The notes under the pieces were generated by a model that ran no database searches, was not told the DNA's origin, and saw only the letters and a program-made list of their open reading frames with translations. Shown one piece after another: positions 59,101 to 64,000 of a stretch of DNA of 64,000 bases. The position numbers and the translations under genes were made by a program. Source of the stretch: UTCHB3 sp964531325 (lineage in GTDB: Bacteria; Bacteroidota; Ignavibacteria; Ignavibacteriales; Ignavibacteriaceae); the NCBI GenBank assembly GCA_964531325.1, contig CAZHCW010000003.1, positions 62,001 to 126,000 of the forward strand, written 5' to 3'. Positions within the stretch are counted from its first letter, which is position 1. Each line of letters opens with the position of its first letter.

Positions 59101-60089
59101 CCCAACAACTCCGCGAAGTAAATGCCGAATTGCAAAGTGAGAGAGATAAACTGATAACCACTCAAGTTGAACTACAGAGGGCATATAACGAGATAGAACT
59201 TCGGGTTGAAGAACGGACTGTAGAACTTCTTATCACTAATCGTAAGCTTCAGGAAGAGATTTCAGAACGGAAGCGGGTTCAGGAAATACTCGATAAAACA
59301 AATCTGGAACTCGAAAAAAGGGTTGAAGAGAGAACTGCTCAGCTTAAAACAATTAACGATGAACTTGAAGCGTTTAGTTATTCGGTGTCGCATGATCTGA
59401 GAGCACCTCTGCGTAGCATCGATGGATTCAGTCAGGCACTGATTGAAGACTATTCGGAAACCATTGAAGGGCAGGGCAGGAAATATTTGGACAGATTAAG
59501 GTTCAACGCTCAAAAAATGGGATTTTTAATCGATGATATGTTAAAACTTGCACGGGTTACCCGAACTAAAATGACAGTTACTGAAGTCAACCTGACTGAG
59601 GTGGCAGATTCTATTATTCAAGAACTGAGGGAGGTAGAACCGGATCGTCAGGTTGAGTACATATCAACTTCTAAAATTACTGCACAGGCTGATCCGGCAT
59701 TAATTGCTATAGCTCTTCAAAATTTGCTTGATAATGCCTGGAAGTTTACAGCAAAAGTTGAAGCTGCCCGGATTGAATTTGGGATAACCGATGTTAACGG
59801 AAAAAAAGCTTGTTTTGTTAAGGATAATGGTGCCGGTTTCGAGATGCAGCATGCCGATAAACTCTTTACGCCGTTTCAAAGATTTCATACCGTGGAAGAA
59901 TTTAAGGGGACAGGCGTAGGGCTTGCAACAGTTCAACGAATAATTCGCAGACATAGTGGTGCCGTGTGGGCTTCAAGTGAGGTCGGGGTCGGCACTACAT
60001 TTTATTTTACACTTAATCAGTTAAAGGATTCTGCTGTTAATGAATCCCCTAACGAAATTCTTAAAAACCATGGTGGAGAAGAGTTATGA
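56190..60089 (+). CDS. Fusion: Cu(+) P1B-type ATPase + ETR1-like ethylene-binding domain + histidine kinase
   Basis: This 1,299-aa protein contains two normally separate systems in one open frame. Residues 10-77 form an HMA domain with C21-x2-C24; a second HMA-like domain (about 80-147) lacks the cysteines. The P1B ATPase follows: TGES at 350-353, CPC at 454-456, phosphorylated D498 in DKTGT, SEHPIG, GDGIND at 710-715, then Y775-N776 and M797-x2-SS, the Cu(+)-ATPase pattern. An extra helix lies at 836-854. Residues 871-962 match the three-helix ethylene-binding domain of ETR1 without gaps at key sites: Y888, I891, P892, I918, C921 and H925 equal Y32, I35, P36, I62, C65 and H69; N881 replaces D25. 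A coiled coil, HisKA (H1068) and HATPase (N box near 1178) complete it. The start is TTG 56190 or ATG 56202 (residue 5). The next gene overlaps by 4 nt. Confidence 0.93.
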   Translation: MRAAMNNNLRSILLPLTGITCTNCITGIEMAVGKLPGVFEVKLDFAGERLKVVYDSDTLDYKDLISFIGKIGFGVPTGKLELLLTGLSDNSNALFLEKTLLKLDGVLNAGVNLGSEVLHVEYIPGLANVAGISAVITKAGFQIIEAAGREEPDDVELNARTSDLNNQKLLLLFGLFLTLPLITFSMLRDFKIVGFQNDQYIMMIIAALVQFIVGWKFYVGAYHSLRYGVANMDVLIMMGSSVAFFSSCFVTFGVINSPNVYFETSAAIITLIRLGKFLETRMKSKASYALKELIGLRPKTASVIRGGVESVINIDEVVTGDLIIVRPGEKVPVDGIICEGKSSFEESILTGESMPVDKGIGNDVYGATINCEGTVKIEASKVGKNSTLTQIIEQVREAQSTRAPIQKLTDEVGRYFVPIVLGLALFTFLGWIYVAEVDWMGAMINAIAVMVIACPCAIGLATPTAILVGASKGAENGILYKNSEVLEKAGHINIVVLDKTGTITKGEPELKDLVPLNGFTRDELLLLASTAENGSEHPIGKSILKAGKQKFKSIPFAVKFQAFGGYGISATTEEYDVIIGNNKMMANSGVDIEEIESEISRLQDEGKTVVTVAIAQKSEPESFRPVGIIAVADCIKPGAIEAIDELHRLGLDIIMMTGDNDRTARAIAKEVGIDRVISEVPPGGKADAIRKMQALESLGNYKSPVVAMVGDGINDAPALARADVGISIGTGSDIAIAAGGITLVSGELSGVAKAVSLSRGTSETIVQNLIWALFYNIALIPVAGFGLLSPMFAAGAMAFSSIFVVTNSLRLRGYKIKTFVAPKSIPRQTFELIPRLAFPTLCLAVLITLPMLAMSESEMEIKNTLATTMTPLLMMVMAISNGLIAISYASIPVFLVIFIRKRKDLPFSWILVLFGLFILACGATHVVHIIGLWWSVDWWQAAIDASCAIISIGTAIVVWPMLPKLLAIPSPQQLREVNAELQSERDKLITTQVELQRAYNEIELRVEERTVELLITNRKLQEEISERKRVQEILDKTNLELEKRVEERTAQLKTINDELEAFSYSVSHDLRAPLRSIDGFSQALIEDYSETIEGQGRKYLDRLRFNAQKMGFLIDDMLKLARVTRTKMTVTEVNLTEVADSIIQELREVEPDRQVEYISTSKITAQADPALIAIALQNLLDNAWKFTAKVEAARIEFGITDVNGKKACFVKDNGAGFEMQHADKLFTPFQRFHTVEEFKGTGVGLATVQRIIRRHSGAVWASSEVGVGTTFYFTLNQLKDSAVNESPNEILKNHGGEEL
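58797..59075 (+). other. Ethylene-binding-like domain within the fusion (copper-site Cys921/His925)
   Basis: Three hydrophobic helices (about 871-899, 907-932, 937-962) carry ISYASIPVFLVIF, LPFSWILVLFGLFILACGAT, then HVVHIIGLWW, and end in LPKLLAIPSPQQL. ETR1 has [27 protein letters not shown], then HLINLW, in the same order and spacing. Cys and His four residues apart hold Cu(I) in ETR1. The match in helices 1 and 2 is too long and ungapped to be chance. Whether ethylene binds is untested, because the Asp25 equivalent is Asn. Confidence 0.88.
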
Positions 60090-62455
60090 AAATCCCGTTG
60101 CGTGTTTTGATGGTTGAAGACTCTGAAGATGACAGGGAACTTATATTACTCGAATTGAGACGGGGGAACTATGCTCCCGAATATGTTTGCGTAGAAACTC
60201 CTGAAGCGATGCAAAGTGCACTTGAAAGTGGCGATTGGCAGATAATTCTGAGCGACTATTCAATGCCAAAATTTTCCGGTCTTGCTGCGCTAAAAATGGC
60301 TAAAAACAAAGATATTGAACTCCCTTTTATTATTATTTCCGGAACGATAGGGGAAGAGATTGCCGTTATGGCGATGAGATCGGGAGCGCAGGATTATATT
60401 ATGAAAGGTAATCTTAAACGGCTTATTCCCGCTATTGAGCGCGAGCTAAAAGATTATGAAGTACGAAAAGAAAGAAGAAAAGCTCTTGCGGAATTGGAAG
60501 AAAGTCGGGCATTTTTCAGGGCAGCAATGGATAACAGTACTGCGGGGATCGCTATTGCACTAGCACCTGATGGCAAACTCCGTTATGTGAATGAAACAGG
60601 TCTAAAAATTCGCGGTCGTGATTATTCAGATGTGGTGGATGGGGTTGGTACTGACGCATATGTTGATCGTTGGCAGATTTATGATTTTGATGATAACCCA
60701 TTGGATGAGGATGAAGTACCCTTGACGCGTGCACTCAAATTTGGGGAAAAGAACTCGAAAGAGTTCATCGTGAAGAGGGACAATGGTGAAAAACGGGTTG
60801 TTTTGGCGAACGCTTCGCCCATCAAAAATGAGGTTGGGCATATTGATGCTGCCATTGTGATTTTCGCCGATATCACTGAATTCAGAAAAACAGATATTGA
60901 GTTAAAGAGAAAAGAGCTGCTCTTAAACATGATGGGGAGAACTGCAAAAATTGGCGGCTGGGAGTTGGATATGAGAACCGGGAAAACGCTTTGGACTGAA
61001 GAAGTTTATCGCATACATGAGGTTGATTTCTCCTTCGATCATGATATTCAAAAAGGGATTAACTTTTATTCGCCGGAATCAAAGTCGATAATAGAGGCGG
61101 CGGTAGCGAAATGTATCGAGTTTGGTGAGCCCTATGATCTTGAACTTGAGTTCATCACAGCGAAGGGAAATCACCGATGGGTTAATTCAAAAGGCACTGT
61201 ACTTTGGGATCAAGGAAAAATTGTAAAAGTTTATGGCTCTTTTCAGGATATCACTGATCGCAAATTAATGGAGATTGAGAGAATTAATGCACAAAACGAA
61301 CTCCTTGTTGCCAAAGAAAAAGCTGAAGCCATGAGTCGTCTCAAATCTCATTTCCTCGCAAATATGAGCCATGAATTAAGAACACCTTTAAATGGAATTT
61401 TGGGCTATTCCGATCTGTTGGTTGAAAAACTTGAAGATGCTGAACTTTCAGATATGGCTCAGGGTATCTACAACTCCGGCAAAAGATTAAGCGAAACTCT
61501 TAATTTTATTCTCGATTTCTCAGTGGCGGAAGCTGATAAAATAGAGGTTTTCTTTCAGAATATAAAAATAACTCCCCTCGTTAAAAGTACTCTCGAACAA
61601 TTTGATGAGAATCTGAAGAGAAAAAACCTCACACTTAAAACCGAATTCCCGGTTGAAGATGTAATTTCTGCATTAGATGAACGACTCTTCAAACGAATTA
61701 TCTATAATCTCATCGATAACGCAGTAAAATTTACTCACTCAGGTGGAATTTTTGTTAAAGTTGAGAAGGAAAATATTGATGGAGCTCCATGGTCGGTGAT
61801 AGAAGTAAAAGATTCAGGAATCGGGATAAAAAAAGAAAATTATGATCTTATTTTTGAAGATTTCAGACAGGTGAGTGAAGGAATTTCTCGAAATTACGAA
61901 GGAACGGGGCTTGGTCTTACTATAACCAAAAAAACTGTTGAACTTATGGGTGGTACTATCTCCGTTGATAGTACCTTTGGTGAGGGAACAACCTTCACTG
62001 TCAAATTTCCAATGACACAAATACCAATTGTTTCAACAACTTTGAACAAAACAGGCCAGTCACTTCGACCGGTGGATTCATCTGAAAAGAGATTACCGGT
62101 TGCTTTGTATGTTGAAGATGATCCCATCAATCGAGATGTGATGGTCAGGTTCCTGAATAAAATTTGTACTGTTGATACTACCGGTTCGGGTGAGGCTGCA
62201 ATCAGTATGGCAACTGCAAAACACTACGATCTTTTCCTGGTGGATGTTAATCTTGGAGATTCGATAAGTGGAATGGATGTTGTTAAATCGTTGTCGATTA
62301 TGCCCGAATATCGTGATATTACCATCATCGCCGTAACCGCTTATTCGATGGGAAACGAGAGGTCTGAATTCCTGAAGGGGGGGTGTACTCACTATCTTGC
62401 AAAACCTTTCAGAAAGAAGGAACTTATTGACCTTGTTGAGAGTATATTATTATAG
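60086..62455 (+). CDS. REC-PAS-PAS-HisKA-HATPase-REC hybrid signalling protein
   Basis: This 789-aa protein begins with a receiver domain (D57 in ILSDYSM, K107 near IMKGNL) of the type that often partners phytochrome-like or ETR-like kinases. Two PAS units follow (about 145-275 and 285-400), the second with a PAC end FQDITDRK. Then come HisKA with H429 in ANMSHELRTP, HATPase (NLIDNAVKFT, GTGLGLTI) and a C-terminal receiver with D720 in LFLVDVNLG. It has no membrane segment or DNA-binding domain. Its ATG overlaps the stop of the ATPase/sensor fusion, so both are made together; the N-terminal receiver is the natural acceptor for H1068 of the fusion. The final output must lie elsewhere. Confidence 0.92.
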   Translation: MKIPLRVLMVEDSEDDRELILLELRRGNYAPEYVCVETPEAMQSALESGDWQIILSDYSMPKFSGLAALKMAKNKDIELPFIIISGTIGEEIAVMAMRSGAQDYIMKGNLKRLIPAIERELKDYEVRKERRKALAELEESRAFFRAAMDNSTAGIAIALAPDGKLRYVNETGLKIRGRDYSDVVDGVGTDAYVDRWQIYDFDDNPLDEDEVPLTRALKFGEKNSKEFIVKRDNGEKRVVLANASPIKNEVGHIDAAIVIFADITEFRKTDIELKRKELLLNMMGRTAKIGGWELDMRTGKTLWTEEVYRIHEVDFSFDHDIQKGINFYSPESKSIIEAAVAKCIEFGEPYDLELEFITAKGNHRWVNSKGTVLWDQGKIVKVYGSFQDITDRKLMEIERINAQNELLVAKEKAEAMSRLKSHFLANMSHELRTPLNGILGYSDLLVEKLEDAELSDMAQGIYNSGKRLSETLNFILDFSVAEADKIEVFFQNIKITPLVKSTLEQFDENLKRKNLTLKTEFPVEDVISALDERLFKRIIYNLIDNAVKFTHSGGIFVKVEKENIDGAPWSVIEVKDSGIGIKKENYDLIFEDFRQVSEGISRNYEGTGLGLTITKKTVELMGGTISVDSTFGEGTTFTVKFPMTQIPIVSTTLNKTGQSLRPVDSSEKRLPVALYVEDDPINRDVMVRFLNKICTVDTTGSGEAAISMATAKHYDLFLVDVNLGDSISGMDVVKSLSIMPEYRDITIIAVTAYSMGNERSEFLKGGCTHYLAKPFRKKELIDLVESILL

Positions 62456-62690
62456 ATAAAAGTAATTGATATAATTTATTATTTCGATTGAGTCTTATAA
62501 GCCATTTAACACTTTTTTATTGTGTGAATCGTAGTTATATTGCACATGAAATTATTTAATCAATTGGATCACCGATTCCAACTTCCAGATTACATCAAAT
62601 TGCTAATATGCTGTTTATCAGCCGGGCAGATTCCCTGCTTCGTTTAATTTTATAAATAATCATCATCGTAATATTCCACAAGGAGACATA

Positions 62691-63167
62691 ATGTCTAAAT
62701 CTATTTCCATGTTAATACTGTTTTTTGCTCTAATAGCACTTCCTGGTTTCGCTCAGGAAACATTCACCAATGCAGATGCCCAAGTAAGTGTTACACTTCC
62801 AGCCGGTTGGATGTATGAATCCGACGAAAACGGAATGATTGCTTACCCCGCCGAAGGTGGATTTGCTGTCCATTTTAATGTTCTTGGTGCTGACGATCTT
62901 GCTGTTGCACTTGAAGAAGTTGACAAAATGCTTTCTGAACAAGTTGCTGATCTTAATCTTCGTGAAGCCCAGGCCTATGATGTAAATGGAATGAGTGGAG
63001 TATTTGTTGAAGGTTCTGCAGATGGAATTCTTTTGGCTATCGGTGTTATCGACACCCCCGTTGCCGGTAAAAGCCTGATGGTTGGTGCATGGGGCGCCCC
63101 TGAAACAATTGAAAAATATGCTGCAGATGTTCAAAGCATCATCCACAGTATCTCACCTGCTAATTAG
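62691..63167 (+). CDS. Small exported protein of unknown function
   Basis: This 158-aa protein has a signal peptide (MSKSISMLILFFALIALPGF, then AQ) and a compact alpha/beta body with VSVTLPAGWMYESDENGMIA near the start, a shape seen in PsbP/DUF1795-like secreted domains, although I cannot confirm membership. It lacks cysteines, a lipobox and a T9SS tail. It follows the hybrid kinase by 235 bp without any other feature there, has an AAGGAGA ribosome-binding site, and ends at a strong terminator. Confidence 0.75.
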   Translation: MSKSISMLILFFALIALPGFAQETFTNADAQVSVTLPAGWMYESDENGMIAYPAEGGFAVHFNVLGADDLAVALEEVDKMLSEQVADLNLREAQAYDVNGMSGVFVEGSADGILLAIGVIDTPVAGKSLMVGAWGAPETIEKYAADVQSIIHSISPAN

Positions 63168-63186
63168 TTAAAATCAAAATTTTTTT

Positions 63187-63223
63187 AACCGGATCTTTGG
63201 AAAACAACGATCCGGTTTTTTTG
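63187..63223 (+). terminator. Rho-independent terminator
   Basis: AACCGGATC (63187-63195) and GATCCGGTT (63209-63217) form a 9-bp perfect stem with a 13-nt loop, followed by TTTTTTG. It ends the 62691 gene. Confidence 0.93.
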
Positions 63224-63401
63224 TTTTAAATCTTCAACGGAACCTCAAAAAACTTTAACACCTCAGTAATCCGTTGAACCATCCGGAATTTTTGGATAGT
63301 TGGAGGTTGTGTGTGGTTGGTTACCTGCAGCAATTTAGGGGACATTTTGAATTAGTCGTTGGTTAAATCAATTATTTCTTTAATTATCTTTATATTTGTA
63401 A

Positions 63402-63776
63402 ATGCTTGATAAAACTTATATAGAAGAAACTCTCAGCCCGATATTCTGGGACTATGAGGTTGATGTAAATCGACTATATCTTATAACTTTGGGAAAAGAG
63501 CCGTCTTATTTATTCTTTACAAAGGAGTATATCCTTAAAAGAATTCTGGAGAGGGTTCCATGGTATAGCATACTTAAATTGTACGGCAAAGATTACCTCA
63601 CTCAAAACCTTACCCATGAATTGATAGAAAAGATTCGAAATCAGGAAATCAGGAACAGATATGAACTCGTCAGAAAAGTTTTACACGGAGAACCTGTACC
63701 CCCTACAGGATGGAGTCTTGAAAATCGTACAAGACTTAAAAATTCCCTTCTATCTGACCGGTGGAACCGCCCTTAG
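63402..63776 (+). CDS. DUF6922-like putative antitoxin of an AbiEii-type pair
   Basis: This 124-aa protein has no signal peptide. It opens MLDKTYIEETLSPIFWDYEV, then DVNRLYLITLG, and continues with ILKRILERVPWYSILKLYGK. These are the features I know from small proteins (DUF6922-like) encoded just before AbiEii/AbiGii nucleotidyltransferase toxins. That reading is supported by the fragment at 63661-63795: a second frame overlapping its 3' end encodes the start of such a toxin. With the toxin truncated, this gene may be a relic or a solitary antitoxin. Confidence 0.6.
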   Translation: MLDKTYIEETLSPIFWDYEVDVNRLYLITLGKEPSYLFFTKEYILKRILERVPWYSILKLYGKDYLTQNLTHELIEKIRNQEIRNRYELVRKVLHGEPVPPTGWSLENRTRLKNSLLSDRWNRP

Positions 63777-63795
63777 TAGAGTTTATTATTTTTAA
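63661..63795 (+). pseudogene. Truncated AbiEii/AbiGii-type nucleotidyltransferase toxin
   Basis: An ATG at 63661, in a different frame from the gene above and overlapping it by 116 bp, opens 44 codons: MNSSEKFYTENLYPLQDGVL, then KIVQDLKIPFYLTGGTALSR, then VYYF and a stop at 63793-63795. FYLTGGTALSR followed by a short aromatic run is the N-terminal nucleotidyltransferase signature (GG-x-A) of the AbiEii family. Normally the metal-binding motif (H.R.S.DLD) and about 200 more residues follow; none of this is found in any frame downstream. The gene is therefore broken, by deletion more probably than by a single frameshift. Confidence 0.7.
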
Positions 63796-63889
63796 CAACG
63801 GCAATCTTGATGTAAAACAAATTTTGTAGTTTTATTGATTTTTTAATAAGTTTGATAACCGTATTTTTAGATTTAATAGTTTTAATGAC

Positions 63890-64000
63890 ATGTTAATTGC
63901 AGCAATTGTAACAGGAATCATTATTTTTATATTTGCACCAACACTCTACTTTATGATCACCCGAAGATCAAAAAGATCTGACTATGATGCTTTCCACGCA
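63890..64000 (+). CDS. Start of a membrane protein, cut by window edge
   Basis: The ATG at 63890 opens a frame that stays open to the window end (37 codons). It begins MLIAAIVTGIIIFIFAPTLY, a single hydrophobic helix, followed by a basic stretch FMITRRSKRSD. No ribosome-binding site is clear. This would be an N-terminally anchored or small membrane protein; the family cannot be told from this fragment. Confidence 0.45.
   Translation, partial: MLIAAIVTGIIIFIFAPTLYFMITRRSKRSDYDAFHA

Noticed and set aside
56190..60089. The ATPase/sensor/kinase considered as two genes joined by a sequencing error
   Set aside because: The frame is open across the joint, the linker contains a topologically required extra helix, and there is no internal ribosome-binding site with ATG before the sensor domain; raw reads would settle it.
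63391..63398. TATATTTG considered as a -7 promoter box for the putative antitoxin
   Set aside because: It is 3 bp from the start codon with no TTTG at suitable spacing, so transcription from it would begin inside the gene.
1..64000. rRNA and tRNA genes and riboswitches
   Set aside because: I looked through the gaps longer than 100 bp and found no cloverleaf or rRNA-like sequence; small ncRNAs cannot be excluded by eye.

Overview
The window looks like chromosomal DNA of a member of the Ignavibacteria or a close relative in the Bacteroidota/Chlorobiota (FCB) group. The reasons are at least eight secreted proteins ending in type IX secretion (T9SS) type A sorting domains built around the motif QNYPNPFNPET, a TonB-dependent receptor paired with a DUF4249 lipoprotein, DUF3109 and DUF2723 proteins, and a few promoter-like sites of the TTTG-N19-TAnnTTT kind used in this group. 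I saw no rRNA, tRNA, CRISPR array, transposase or phage gene.

Layout. 1-4875 (minus strand): a carboxylate-amine ligase (cut by the window edge) with an ATP-grasp ligase, then a tight operon DUF3109 - rpoN (sigma-54) - ICMT-like membrane methyltransferase. 5031-10601: an SDR oxidoreductase, a small charged protein, a 990-aa DUF2723 membrane protein (TMEM260/PMT-like), a family 9 glycosyltransferase and a stand-alone receiver domain. 10934-25770: envelope and secreted proteins, namely an Asp-box (Ycf48-like) T9SS protein with an outer-membrane barrel, a TonB receptor/DUF4249/zinc phospholipase C-like operon, a 14-repeat T9SS protein, an OmpA-family protein and a WG-repeat protein. 26312-37374: six consecutive T9SS Asp-box proteins that arose by tandem duplication; a 3,435-bp period is directly visible, and blocks of near-identical DNA inside otherwise diverged genes suggest gene conversion. 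37400-37605 is a short-unit tandem repeat.

37685-51058 is mainly housekeeping: efp-accB-accC-gcvH, guaA-TPR-binding protein-radC, a coiled-coil lipoprotein with a LysM protein, phoH, an M24 peptidase, an orphan MlaE-type permease and GTP-dependent PEP carboxykinase. 51233-62455 is a signalling region: a PAS/PAS/PAS hybrid histidine kinase, TspO, a thioredoxin-like protein, and then the most striking gene of the window. This 1,299-aa protein joins a complete Cu(+)-type P1B ATPase to a three-helix domain matching the copper-dependent ethylene-binding domain of plant ETR1, followed by a histidine kinase. In plants the copper pump RAN1 and the copper-requiring ethylene receptor are separate proteins; here a RAN1-like pump and an ETR1-like sensor are one polypeptide. 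The next gene overlaps it by 4 nt and encodes a REC-PAS-PAS-HK-REC protein that could accept the phosphate. 62691-64000 holds a small secreted protein, a DUF6922-like putative antitoxin with a truncated AbiEii-type toxin overlapping its 3' end, and the start of an unknown membrane protein.

All calls rest on reading the sequence and remembered family knowledge; no database search was run.
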